Part shown: positions 8,295-16,812 of the stretch, one piece after another
Layout of the letters: each line of letters begins with the position of its first letter
How positions within the stretch are numbered: position 1 is the first letter of the stretch
DNA from: Pseudomonas laurylsulfatiphila
GTDB taxonomy: Bacteria > Pseudomonadota > Gammaproteobacteria > Pseudomonadales > Pseudomonadaceae
Assembly (NCBI RefSeq): GCF_002934665.1
Contig: NZ_NIRS01000005.1
Coordinates: forward strand, 558,001 to 622,000
Direction of reading: 5' to 3'
DNA: 64,000 nt
The notes under the pieces: generated by a model
Seen by the model: only the letters and a program-made list of their open reading frames with translations
Told to the model about the DNA's origin: nothing
Database searches by the model: none
Translations under genes and position numbers: made by a program

Positions 8295-9191
8295 ATGAAT
8301 GCGCTGACTCTGCCGGATATCGCCGCGCAGGCCTCACTCCAAGCCCTGCCACTGGAGTGGGTGGGCATGTGCGGCATTGCTCTTCCCGTTTTGTTTGATG
8401 GCCAACGACTGAATGCAAAGGCCGATGCCGGCGTGAGCCTCGACGATGGCAATGCGCGCGGCATTCACATGTCACGGCTTTATCTGGCGCTTGAATTGCT
8501 GGAGCAGGAAAGCCTTTCACCGGCTTTATTGCGCCGGGTTTTGCAACGTTTTCTCGAGAGTCATGAAGGCCTGTCCAGGAGTGCGCACTTAACCATTCAC
8601 GCCGAAGTGCTGCTGAAAAGACCGGCGCTGATCAGTCCACTGTCTGGTTGGAAAAGCTATCCGGTGAGCATCGAAGCGCGGTTGAAAAATGCGATGTTCC
8701 ACGTGGAACTAAAAATCGACGTGCCTTATTCCTCAACCTGTCCGTGCTCTGCGGCCCTTTCTCGACAGTTGATACAGCAGCAATTCGTCGATGATTTCGC
8801 CAACAAGTCACTGCAACACGCTGACGTTTTAGCGTGGCTGGGCTCCACGAACGGCATCGTCGCCACACCTCACAGCCAACGTAGCAGCGCAAAGCTGCGC
8901 GTACGGCTGGCTGATTTCCTGGATGAGTTGCCTCTGATCGCCATCATCAACGACGCCGAAGCCGCACTCGGCACAGCCGTTCAAACAGCGGTAAAACGCG
9001 CCGATGAACAGGCCTTCGCCCTGGCCAATGGTCAGAACCTGATGTTCTGCGAAGACGCCGCACGCCGTTTGAATCTGGCCCTGAAACGCTCCACAGGCAT
9101 CAATGCCTTCCACATTCGTGTGATCCACGCCGAAAGCCTGCACGCCCATGACGCCGTAGCCGAAAGCCGTTTCAACTGGGAGATCGCATGA
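8295..9191 (+). CDS. folE2: GTP cyclohydrolase FolE2 (type IB, zinc-independent)
   Basis: 298-residue enzyme making 7,8-dihydroneopterin triphosphate from GTP, first step of folate synthesis. FolE2 replaces the zinc-dependent FolE when zinc is scarce. Visible motifs are PYSSTCPCSAAL with the active-site Cys, and the C-terminal RVIHAESLHAHDAVAE. Start at ATG 8295 (MNALTLPDI) matches known family N-termini; ATG 8283 is a possible alternative. First gene of a Zur-controlled operon; its stop overlaps the next start (ATGA). Confidence 0.95.
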   Translation: MNALTLPDIAAQASLQALPLEWVGMCGIALPVLFDGQRLNAKADAGVSLDDGNARGIHMSRLYLALELLEQESLSPALLRRVLQRFLESHEGLSRSAHLTIHAEVLLKRPALISPLSGWKSYPVSIEARLKNAMFHVELKIDVPYSSTCPCSAALSRQLIQQQFVDDFANKSLQHADVLAWLGSTNGIVATPHSQRSSAKLRVRLADFLDELPLIAIINDAEAALGTAVQTAVKRADEQAFALANGQNLMFCEDAARRLNLALKRSTGINAFHIRVIHAESLHAHDAVAESRFNWEIA

Positions 9192-9856
9192 TTGCTTGCC
9201 ACGCTTTGCGCTGGGGCGCACCGGGACAGCCACTCACCCCGGCACTCGACCTAGAACTGCCGAGGGGCAGCCTGACCGCGATCATCGGTGCGAATGGCTC
9301 TGGGAAAAGCAGCCTGCTGAAGGTCATCGCCGGCTTGCAAAAGCCGTTGGCCGGAAAGGTGCGACTGAGTGTTCCACTCAAGGGCGGTGTGTCGTTCCTG
9401 CCTCAGCAACAACACCTGGACAGGCAATTTCCGATCAGCCTTCAGTCATTGGTCGCCGCCGGTTTCTGGGGCAACAAACAATCAGCCGAAATCCGCAGAC
9501 AACGATTGGCAACTATCTTCGAAAACTGGTGCCTGAGTGGTCTGGAAGATCGCCCCTTGCAAGCCCTCTCCGGTGGCGAATTGCAACGTGCCCTGCTCGC
9601 TCGCTTGAGCCTGACCGACGCGCCCTTGCTGTTGCTCGATGAACCCCATGCGGCCCTCGATGAGCTCGGCCAGGCATTGCTCTGGAAACACATACACGAG
9701 TGGCAGTTCGAAGGCCGGACGCTGGTGGTCGTGTGCCATGACCTCGCCGCTGTCCGCGAGCACATCCCGCACACATTGCTGATCAAACACAGCGGTTGTG
9801 TATTCGGACCAAGTGCCGAACTAATCCACCAACCACCTCAATCGCAGGTGGCCTGA
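9188..9856 (+). CDS. Metal ABC transporter ATPase (ZnuC-like paralogue)
   Basis: 222-residue ATP-binding subunit of a metal importer. Walker A GANGSGKSS (residues 34-42), signature LSGGELQRA, Walker B LLLLDEPHAAL, and the switch His in VVCHDLAAV are all intact. It overlaps folE2 by 4 nt and the permease gene by 1 nt, so the three are translationally coupled. Zinc is inferred from the Zur box and the neighbouring substrate-binding protein; manganese cannot be excluded from this subunit alone. Confidence 0.9.
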   Translation: MIACHALRWGAPGQPLTPALDLELPRGSLTAIIGANGSGKSSLLKVIAGLQKPLAGKVRLSVPLKGGVSFLPQQQHLDRQFPISLQSLVAAGFWGNKQSAEIRRQRLATIFENWCLSGLEDRPLQALSGGELQRALLARLSLTDAPLLLLDEPHAALDELGQALLWKHIHEWQFEGRTLVVVCHDLAAVREHIPHTLLIKHSGCVFGPSAELIHQPPQSQVA

Positions 9857-10722
9857 TGATCGCGTCTGCGCATCTCTGGCAACCCTTCCACGAATTCGCC
9901 TTCATGCGTCGCGCACTGCTCGGTGGACTGTTCCTGGCGTGCAGCACGGCGCCATTGGGCGTGTTTCTGATCCTGCGGCGCATGAGCCTGATCGGCGATG
10001 CCGTCGCCCACGGCATCCTTCCCGGGGCGGCGCTGGGCTTCTGGTTTGCCGGGTTGAGCCTCCCGGCGTTGACCCTCGGCGGCCTCGGCGCCGGTCTGAG
10101 TATGGCGGGCTTCGCCGCCTGGATTACGCGACGCACCGGCCTGCGGGAGGACACCAGTCTCGCGGCGATTTACCCGATCTCCCTGGCCAGTGGCGTACTG
10201 ATTCTCGGCATCGCCGGCAAACGCCTGGACCTGCTGCACCTGCTGTTTGGCTCGGCGCTGGCGGTGGACGGCCCCACCTTGACCGGTATGCTTTGGGTCT
10301 CGGGCCTGAGCCTGATGGCCATGGCCCTGATCTACAGACCACTGCTGCTCGACACCCTCGACCCGCTCTTTTTGCAAACCGTCAGCCGTCTCGGCCCACT
10401 GGCCCACGGCGTATTCCTGACGTTAGTGGTGTTGAATCTGGTCATCGGTTTCCAGGCGATCGGCGCGTTGATGGTTGTCGGCCTGATGATGTTGCCTGCC
10501 GCCGCGGCGCGATTCTGGAGTCGCCGCTTGCCGGTGCTGATCGTCATTGCAGCCGTGCTTGGCAGCCTCTCCGTGTGGCTCGGTTTATTGATCTCGTTCT
10601 ATTTCTCGCTGCCCAGTGGCCCGGCAATCGTGCTGGTGGCCGGCGCTGGCTATCTGTTGTCCGTGGTGTTCGGGCCGGTGCACGGCTTGCTGCGCCGCCC
10701 GCCTTTGCTCACATCCCGATGA
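9856..10722 (+). CDS. Metal ABC transporter permease (ZnuB-like, ABC-3 family)
   Basis: 288-residue inner-membrane protein with about eight hydrophobic segments. The N-terminal MRRALLGGLFLACSTAPLG and RRMSLIGDAVAHGILPG are conserved in the ABC-3 family of zinc/manganese permeases. Start at ATG 9856 overlaps the ATPase stop (TGATG). A longer frame from 9796 would overlap the ATPase heavily and is not supported. Confidence 0.92.
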   Translation: MIASAHLWQPFHEFAFMRRALLGGLFLACSTAPLGVFLILRRMSLIGDAVAHGILPGAALGFWFAGLSLPALTLGGLGAGLSMAGFAAWITRRTGLREDTSLAAIYPISLASGVLILGIAGKRLDLLHLLFGSALAVDGPTLTGMLWVSGLSLMAMALIYRPLLLDTLDPLFLQTVSRLGPLAHGVFLTLVVLNLVIGFQAIGALMVVGLMMLPAAAARFWSRRLPVLIVIAAVLGSLSVWLGLLISFYFSLPSGPAIVLVAGAGYLLSVVFGPVHGLLRRPPLLTSR

Positions 10723-10733
10723 GGAGTTACCCG

Positions 10734-11609
10734 ATGCGCGCTGTACTCGTGCTGATCAGTTTGCTGGTGTCGATGTCGTTGTCTGCCGCCGAAAAACTTC
10801 AGGTGGTGACCAGCTTCAGCATCCTTGCCGACATGACCCGGCAGGTTGGCAAGGAGCATATCCAGCTCACCAACATGGTCGGTCCGGACGCGGATGCCCA
10901 CACGTATGAGCCGACCCCGGACGACGCCAAGGCGCTGCTAAAAGCCAGGCTCATCATCAAGAACGGCCTGGGTTTCGAACCCTGGCTGGATCGCCTGGTG
11001 ACGAGTACCGAGACCCGGGCACCGGTCATCAGCGCAAGCCACGGTGTCATACCGCGCAGCCTGGATGAAGACGGCGAAACCGTTCCCGACCCGCATGCCT
11101 GGCATAACCTGGCGAACACCGAGCTGTACATCGCTAACATCACCAAGGCGCTTATCGCAGCTGACCCGGCCAACACCGCCGACTATGAGCGCAACAGCCA
11201 GGCGTACCTGAAACAGGTCTACGCCCTGCTCGCCGAAGCCAAGGCCAAACTCGGCTCGCTGCCACCGGGCAACCGCAAGATCGTGACGTCCCATGACGCC
11301 TTCGGTTACCTCGGCCAAGCCTATGGCATCGAGTTCATGGCGCCTCAAGGCCTGTCCACCGAACGCGAACCTTCAGCCGCGGAAGTGGCCGCCCTGATCA
11401 CCCAGATTCGACAGGCCAAGATCAAGGCAGTGTTTATGGAGAACATCAAGGACGCCCGCCTGCTCAAGCAGATCGCCGATGAAAGCGGCGCGCAGATCGG
11501 CGGCACCTTGTACTCCGATGCCTTGGCGGCGAGCGGTCCGGCCAGCACCTTCACCGGGTTGTTCGAGTACAACCTGAACACCCTGCACAACGCGTTGAGC
11601 AAGCCATGA
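10734..11609 (+). CDS. Metal ABC transporter substrate-binding protein (cluster A-I, ZnuA-like)
   Basis: 291-residue periplasmic zinc receptor. Signal peptide RAVLVLISLLVSMSLSAAE; metal ligands visible as His in DADAHTYEP, DPHAWHN, and SHDAFGY, with a final acidic ligand in the C-terminal lobe near YSDAL. The His-rich loop typical of many ZnuA proteins is absent, as in low-zinc paralogues. GAGGAG lies 7 nt before ATG 10734. It overlaps the carbonic anhydrase gene by 4 nt. Confidence 0.92.
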   Translation: MRAVLVLISLLVSMSLSAAEKLQVVTSFSILADMTRQVGKEHIQLTNMVGPDADAHTYEPTPDDAKALLKARLIIKNGLGFEPWLDRLVTSTETRAPVISASHGVIPRSLDEDGETVPDPHAWHNLANTELYIANITKALIAADPANTADYERNSQAYLKQVYALLAEAKAKLGSLPPGNRKIVTSHDAFGYLGQAYGIEFMAPQGLSTEREPSAAEVAALITQIRQAKIKAVFMENIKDARLLKQIADESGAQIGGTLYSDALAASGPASTFTGLFEYNLNTLHNALSKP

Positions 11610-12166
11610 TCCGCAAGAATCCTTCCGGAGATTTACCGCTGATTGCCGAGTCGGCTTACGTCGACAAGACGGCAATCATTTGCGGCAAAGTGGTGATCGG
11701 CGAGAACGTGTTCGTCGGGCCCTACGCCGTGATCCGCGCTGACGAGGTCGACGAGTCGGGCGACATGCAGCCGATCACCATCGGCGCCAACTCGAACATC
11801 CAGGACGGCGTAGTGATCCACTCCAAATCCGGCGCGGCGGTAACCATTGGCGAGTTCAGTTCCATCGCCCACCGCTCGATCGTGCATGGCCCCTGCACCG
11901 TGGGCAATCGGGTGTTCATCGGCTTCAACAGCGTGCTGTTCAACTGCGTGGTCGGTGACGGTTGCGTGGTACGGCACAACTCGGTGGTCGACGGGCGTGA
12001 CCTGCCTGACGCCTTCTACGTGCCTTCCACCACGCGGATCGGCCCCAACACCGACCTCTCGCACTTCCCGCCGGTGAGCGTCAGTGCTTCGGAGTTTTCC
12101 GAAGACGTGGCGCGCACCAACGTCGACCTGGTGCGCGGCTACAAAGCCCTGCAAAACGAGTTCTGA
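11606..12166 (+). CDS. Gamma-class carbonic anhydrase-like protein
   Basis: 186-residue left-handed beta-helix protein with hexapeptide repeats (IIxGKVVIGENVFVG onward). Three candidate metal-binding His are visible: H72 (GVVIHSKSG), and H89 and H94 (IAHRSIVHG), the last two with the 5-residue spacing of Cam. Gamma enzymes can use iron or cobalt, so this paralogue may replace a zinc beta-carbonic anhydrase in zinc starvation. It is cotranscribed with folE2 and the importer. Confidence 0.88.
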   Translation: MIRKNPSGDLPLIAESAYVDKTAIICGKVVIGENVFVGPYAVIRADEVDESGDMQPITIGANSNIQDGVVIHSKSGAAVTIGEFSSIAHRSIVHGPCTVGNRVFIGFNSVLFNCVVGDGCVVRHNSVVDGRDLPDAFYVPSTTRIGPNTDLSHFPPVSVSASEFSEDVARTNVDLVRGYKALQNEF

Positions 12167-12168
12167 CC

Positions 12169-12294
12169 ATGAGCAGCATGCTGATTCGCAATCCCCGACT
12201 GGTGAACGCGTCGATACAAATTGCCTGGCACGACAAAGGTCTTAATGACAGCGGCCAGGAATTAGCACTAGCTTTATGCGATAACGCTCGTTAG
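12169..12294 (+). pseudogene. Remnant of a dihydroorotase paralogue (PyrC/PyrQ-like), N-terminus only
   Basis: A 41-codon frame starts 2 nt after the carbonic anhydrase stop. Its first 13 residues, MSSMLIRNPRLVN, match the start of dihydroorotases; the rest (to a TAG at 12292) is not recognisable. In related pseudomonads a pyrC-like paralogue follows the gamma-carbonic anhydrase in the Zur cluster. The likely explanation is that most of the gene was deleted and only the start remains. The short product is probably non-functional. Confidence 0.6.
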
Positions 12295-12315
12295 AAGCAC
12301 CTGAGTACGCCGACC

Positions 12316-13194
12316 ATGATCCAGATCACTCTGTCCGATGGTTCATTGCGTGAGTACGACCAACCGCTGTCCGTGCACGAGTTGGCCGCCAGCATCGGCC
12401 CCGAACTGGCCAGCGCGGCCGTAGCGGGCCGGGTCGATGGTGTACTGGTGGACTGCGAATACATGATCGAGGCGGATGCCCGGGTCAGCATTGTCACCCC
12501 CCGCGAGCCGGACGGATTGGAGATCCTGCGCCGCTCCTGTGCCTTGATGCTGGCCATGGCGGTCAAGCAACTCCACCCGCATGCGCAAATGCGCGCGGGC
12601 AGGGAGTTGGGCGATGGCTTCTTTTACGAGTTTGTCGTCGAGCGACCGCTGACTCCGGCAGACCTACCCCTCATCGAAGCGCGCATGCAGTCACTGGCAG
12701 CGACCAATCACTCGATCCGCCGTCGGCCACCGCGCGAGGAGGTGTCGATGTACCGTCTGGGGGACACCGAATACCAGAGCCATGGCCCGCACGTCCCCAC
12801 CACCAAAGTCTTGCAGGCGTTCGCCCTCGATCACATCAGCGGCACGTTGCAACAAAGGATCTACGGCACATGCTGGTCCAGCCATCAGGAACTGCAGCAC
12901 TGGAGCCTTCCACCCCATGTGGTCGTCGTCAGCATGGATGACCGCCAGGCGACTTATGCACAGGCGGTGACCGAATCCTTGCGCCAAAGGGGTGTGCGTG
13001 CAAGGGCCGACCTGCGCAATGAAAAAGTCCGCTTCAAGATTCGCCAGCACAGCCGGACCGTGCCGTACCTGGTGGTGGTCGGCGAAAAAGAACAGGCCGG
13101 GGGGTTTGTCAGTGTGCGCAGCCGCACGGGGGAGGATTTTGGCCGGATGGCTGTCGAGGTGGCGTGTGAGTGGTTGAGCCGGCCTGGGATTTAG
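12316..13194 (+). CDS. Degenerate threonyl-tRNA synthetase paralogue lacking the catalytic core
   Basis: 292 residues versus about 640 for ThrRS. A TGS domain (1-60) is followed by a shortened editing-type (N2) domain (about 70-190) and then directly by the anticodon-binding domain (about 198-290, with ADLRNEKVRFKIRQH). The whole class II aminoacylation core is absent. Editing residues are also gone: the HxxxH motif reads RRSCALML (72-79), and the Cys of MCRGPHVP is replaced (YQSHGPHVP). It cannot charge tRNA. The frame is intact, so it may be a tRNA-binding or regulatory protein or a pseudogene. Full-length ThrS paralogues occur in Zur clusters. Confidence 0.75.
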   Translation: MIQITLSDGSLREYDQPLSVHELAASIGPELASAAVAGRVDGVLVDCEYMIEADARVSIVTPREPDGLEILRRSCALMLAMAVKQLHPHAQMRAGRELGDGFFYEFVVERPLTPADLPLIEARMQSLAATNHSIRRRPPREEVSMYRLGDTEYQSHGPHVPTTKVLQAFALDHISGTLQQRIYGTCWSSHQELQHWSLPPHVVVVSMDDRQATYAQAVTESLRQRGVRARADLRNEKVRFKIRQHSRTVPYLVVVGEKEQAGGFVSVRSRTGEDFGRMAVEVACEWLSRPGI

Positions 13195-13211
13195 GGAGGC
13201 TGGATGGACGC

Positions 13212-13316
13212 CTTCGTCGGAACGCCGCCCGGAGCAGGCTCGCTCCCACATTGATTTCGTGAACACCACAGATCAAATGTGGGAGCGAGCCTGCTCCGGG
13301 CGGCGTTCCGACGAAG
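13212..13316. repeat. Long REP-type inverted repeat
   Basis: Two arms of about 45 nt, beginning CTTCGTCGGAACGCC and containing GGAGCAGGCTCGCTCCCACA, are almost perfectly complementary around a short loop. It lies between the ThrRS-like gene and the convergent DUF3617 gene and can act as a bidirectional terminator or mRNA stabiliser. Confidence 0.9.
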
Positions 13317-13319
13317 CTT

Positions 13320-13841
13320 TTAAGCTCTCGGCTTCACCGTGCCGCAATCCTGCCCCAACCAGACGGCGCGGGATTCGAGGCTGCCTTTCTGCTGAATGCC
13401 GGTAGCGTTGAACGTCCCGTTAACCTTGGTGGTGAATTCACGGTCGCTGAGGAATGTCGCTACTCCGGCGCCCTGGGCTCTCGGGCAGCTGAAGCGGAAT
13501 TTCCACTGGTTGCCTGAGCGGTCGGTGATTTCCTGCTTGCAGCCCGACTGCGGATCGGTCAGCGGAATGTTATCGGTCTTGACCTGCTCCGGCGTCAGGC
13601 ACGCCCGGACCCCTTTGCCCCCCATGGTGATCCCCTGTTTTTCCAGCTGTGCACGCTGCTCAGGGGTCATCTGGCTCTGGATCTGACCGAGGATCAACTG
13701 CAGGTCCGGCATATTCTGCTCATCGACCTTCATGTTGCTCGTGGTCAGCTCCCACAATCCTGGTTGCAGCATTTGCGCGTGAGCCGCCACAGGAAGCGCC
13801 AGCCCAAGTGCCATGGCCAAACCCAGCAGACGAACGTTCAT
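13320..13841 (-). CDS. DUF3617 domain secreted protein
   Basis: 173 residues. Signal peptide RLLGLAMALGLALPVAAHAQ, followed by the family start QPGLWELTTSNM, which is characteristic of DUF3617. Four cysteines are present in the mature protein, in pairs that may form disulfides. AGGAGT lies before ATG 13841. DUF3617 proteins are periplasmic and uncharacterised. It is a single gene between the REP repeat and the divergent cardiolipin synthase gene. Confidence 0.85.
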   Translation of the reverse strand: MNVRLLGLAMALGLALPVAAHAQMLQPGLWELTTSNMKVDEQNMPDLQLILGQIQSQMTPEQRAQLEKQGITMGGKGVRACLTPEQVKTDNIPLTDPQSGCKQEITDRSGNQWKFRFSCPRAQGAGVATFLSDREFTTKVNGTFNATGIQQKGSLESRAVWLGQDCGTVKPRA

Positions 13842-13973
13842 CGAGTAACTCCTGATCAGTAGTGGCCGTTAGACGTCAGCCGCAGGCTTCGGTTCATGGG
13901 CCAATTAATTAGCGACATTCTGCACGGAACATGGTCTGTTAAGCACTGAATCTTCAGGAGCAAGGCAGCCCCC

Positions 13974-15413
13974 ATGGATTACTTCGGACCGCATATTTTC
14001 GGTTACACCATCGCCCTGTTGCACTCACTGGGCATGATCGCGGCCATCCACGCCGTGTTGACCGTCCGCACAGCCCAGGGGTCGATCGCCTGGGCCCTGT
14101 CGCTGTTTTTCATCCCTTACCTAACGCTGATCCCGTACCTGGTGTTTGGCCGCAGCACCTTCGACGGCTATATCAAGGCCCGGCGGCAGGCCAACGAGCA
14201 AATGCGCAAGGCCATCTCCGAACTCAATTGGCGGCCCTGGGTGGAAGAAGCACTCACCGCCCGCGCTTCCTCGGCGTACGCCTCACTCAGAGCGATGCCG
14301 AAGCTGGGAAACATGCCGTGCCTGGCCAATAACGAGACGCGGCTGTTGATCAACGGTCAGCCGACGTTCGAGGCCATTTTCGAGGCCATCAGCCAGGCGA
14401 AAGCAGCCGTTTTGATCCAGTTTTTCATCGTTCACGACGACCGCCTCGGCCAGCGCCTGCAAACCCTGCTATTGAAGAAAGCCGCCGAGGGCGTGGCGAT
14501 TTACCTGTTGTATGACCGGATCGGCAGCCACTCGCTGCCCCATAGCTACGTGCAGGCCTTGCGTGATGGCGGAGTCGAGGTCAAAGCCTTCGCCACCCGC
14601 AGTGGCTGGCTCAATCGCTTTCAGGTGAATTTTCGCAACCACCGCAAGATCGTAGTGGTGGACGGCATTCTTGGTTTTGTCGGCGGGCATAACGTCGGTG
14701 ACGAGTACATGGGCGAGAAACCGCCCCTGGCCCCATGGCGCGATACCCACGTGCAAGTGCGCGGGCCGGTGGTGGCGTGCATGCAGGAGTCTTTCGCCGA
14801 AGACTGGTTCTGGGTGGCTCGTGCACTGCCGCCGCTGATCCTGCCCGAGGTTTATCCGGAAGACGGCGTGCTCTGCCAGTTGCTCGCCAGCGGGCCGGCC
14901 GATGCCTACGAAACCTGTTCATTGTTTTTTGTCGAGGCCATCCACGCGGCGACCGAGCGGGTCTGGATTACCAGCCCGTATTTCATCCCCGACGAAGCCG
15001 TATTCGCGGCATTGCGTCTGGCAGTGCTGCGCGGTGTGGATGTGCGTCTGCTGTTGCCGTCGCGGCCGGACCATCGAATCGTCTACGCCGCCTCCAGCCT
15101 CTACGCCTTCGAATCGGTGCGCGCGGGTGTGCGGGTATTCCGTTACGAACCCGGGTTCCTGCATCAGAAAGTGGTGTTGATCGACAGCGAAATCAGCGCC
15201 ATCGGCAGTGCCAACATGGACAACCGTTCGTTCCGGCTGAATTTCGAAGTGATGTTGCTGACAGTCGACCGCGCATTTGCCGCTGAGGTGGAACAGATGC
15301 TCAACGATGACTTTGCCAACGCCCACGAAATCGCCAAAGAAGAAGGCCGGGAGACCCGCCGCGTTCAACAGCTCGGCATGCGGGTCGCCCGGCTGATTTC
15401 ACCGATTCTTTAA
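13974..15413 (+). CDS. clsA: Cardiolipin synthase A
   Basis: 479-residue inner-membrane phospholipase-D-family enzyme that joins phosphatidylglycerol molecules into cardiolipin. Two N-terminal membrane helices (residues 8-60) precede two HKD motifs: NHRKIVVVDG (about 222) and HQKVVLIDS (about 397), each followed by the GG/GSxNxD pattern (GGHNVGDEY, GSANMDNRS). Length and layout match ClsA. It overlaps the convergent cfa gene by 4 nt, so both stop codons share bases. Confidence 0.95.
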   Translation: MDYFGPHIFGYTIALLHSLGMIAAIHAVLTVRTAQGSIAWALSLFFIPYLTLIPYLVFGRSTFDGYIKARRQANEQMRKAISELNWRPWVEEALTARASSAYASLRAMPKLGNMPCLANNETRLLINGQPTFEAIFEAISQAKAAVLIQFFIVHDDRLGQRLQTLLLKKAAEGVAIYLLYDRIGSHSLPHSYVQALRDGGVEVKAFATRSGWLNRFQVNFRNHRKIVVVDGILGFVGGHNVGDEYMGEKPPLAPWRDTHVQVRGPVVACMQESFAEDWFWVARALPPLILPEVYPEDGVLCQLLASGPADAYETCSLFFVEAIHAATERVWITSPYFIPDEAVFAALRLAVLRGVDVRLLLPSRPDHRIVYAASSLYAFESVRAGVRVFRYEPGFLHQKVVLIDSEISAIGSANMDNRSFRLNFEVMLLTVDRAFAAEVEQMLNDDFANAHEIAKEEGRETRRVQQLGMRVARLISPIL

Positions 15414-16594
15414 AGGTAGATATCGTCCCGGGTCCATGGCAGTTCATGACTGCCATCGGCGTGGGCCTTCACGGCGAGAATCTGGTGCAGGTTGATCCAG
15501 CCGCGGGCGAACGCGTAGGCACAACCGGCCAGGTACAGCCGCCAGATGCGCAGGGCTTGTTCCGGTACCAGTTTGGAAGCCGCTTCGAGATTGTCTTCGA
15601 GGCGTTCGCTCCAGTGATCGAGCGTGCGGGCGTAGTGCAGGCGCAAGCTTTCGACGTCGACGATTTCCAGCCCGGCCTCACTGATCTCCGCAGAAATCAT
15701 CGACAGGTGCGGCAGTTCGCCGTTGGGGAACACATATTTCCCGATGAAGTCACCGGCACCGCGCCCCACCGGACGGCCATCGGTGTATTTGGCGGTGATC
15801 CCGTGGTTCATCACCAGGCCGCCCTCTTTCACCGCACCGAACAGAATCTTGCAGTACTCCGCCAGATTTTCGTGGCCAACATGTTCGAACATGCCGACGC
15901 TGACCACCTTGTCGAAACGGCCATCTTGCGGAAGATCGCGATAGTCGAGCAGTTGCAGTTCGACCAGGTCCTCCAGGCCCTCCGCTTTTACGCGCTCCCG
16001 GGCCAAGGCCAACTGCTCCTTGCTGAGGGTGATACCGAACACTTTCGCGCCAAATTCCCGCGCCGCAAAACGCGCCAATCCACCCCACCCGCACCCCACA
16101 TCCAGCAGGTACTCGCCGGGCTGCAGGCGCAACTTGCGGCACAAATGACGGAACTTGGCTTGCTGGGCCTGCTCAAGGCTTTCGCTGCCGGTCTCGAAGT
16201 AAGCGCAGGAATACGCCATGTCGCTGTCGAGCCACAGTTGATAGAACGCGTTGGAAAGGTCGTAGTGGTAGGAAATTGCCTTGGCGTCTGTATCTTTGTC
16301 GTGAACGCTACGAACAGGCTGATTGTCGTCGTCTTCATTGAGCAACGCCTGGCTCCACTCATCGCAGACGCGGATCACGTCGCTGATGGAGCCTTCGAGC
16401 TCAAGTTTGCCTTCGACAAAGGCAGCACCGAGGGCATCCAGGCTTGGATGGGTAAACTGGGAGACCATTTGCGGGTCCTTGACCACAATCGTGACGCTGG
16501 GCGTCGGCCCCAGATTGAATTCATGGCCGTCCCAGAGTCTCAGGCGAAGCGGTAACTGCAGATTCTGTAAGGCCGGTGGAAGTTGCGCGAGCAT
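15410..16594 (-). CDS. cfa: Cyclopropane-fatty-acyl-phospholipid synthase
   Basis: 394-residue SAM-dependent methyltransferase that adds a methylene bridge to unsaturated fatty acids in membrane lipids. The SAM-binding motif is LLDVGCGWGGLARFAA (about 157-172), and YSCAYF and MFEHVGHENL are family signatures. The start at 16594 (MLAQLPPALQN) has AGGGGGA upstream; the frame runs 42 codons further without homology. Paired with clsA, which points to membrane lipid remodelling. Confidence 0.93.
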   Translation of the reverse strand: MLAQLPPALQNLQLPLRLRLWDGHEFNLGPTPSVTIVVKDPQMVSQFTHPSLDALGAAFVEGKLELEGSISDVIRVCDEWSQALLNEDDDNQPVRSVHDKDTDAKAISYHYDLSNAFYQLWLDSDMAYSCAYFETGSESLEQAQQAKFRHLCRKLRLQPGEYLLDVGCGWGGLARFAAREFGAKVFGITLSKEQLALARERVKAEGLEDLVELQLLDYRDLPQDGRFDKVVSVGMFEHVGHENLAEYCKILFGAVKEGGLVMNHGITAKYTDGRPVGRGAGDFIGKYVFPNGELPHLSMISAEISEAGLEIVDVESLRLHYARTLDHWSERLEDNLEAASKLVPEQALRIWRLYLAGCAYAFARGWINLHQILAVKAHADGSHELPWTRDDIYL

Positions 16595-16812
16595 GGATAA
16601 TCCCCCTTGTTTCAGACGCCTGATCAGAGGGTAGACCATCTTTGAAAAATAGCTGGCTATCGAATTAATAGCCATTTTCAATGATTCACGACGCCTACAC
16701 CTGCCGCCGCGAACGCACAAAATGATGTGCCCTCACTTTCAATGACTACACACCACGCCCACAGTTCTAAAAATTTGAAAACTGGTAATCACCCGGTTTA
16801 GAGCATTCGCCT

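Noticed and set aside
9939..11609. 556-codon frame covering the permease and the zinc-binding protein
   Set aside because: Only the last 291 residues form the substrate-binding protein with its signal peptide and ribosome-binding site; the upstream part is an alternate frame of the permease.
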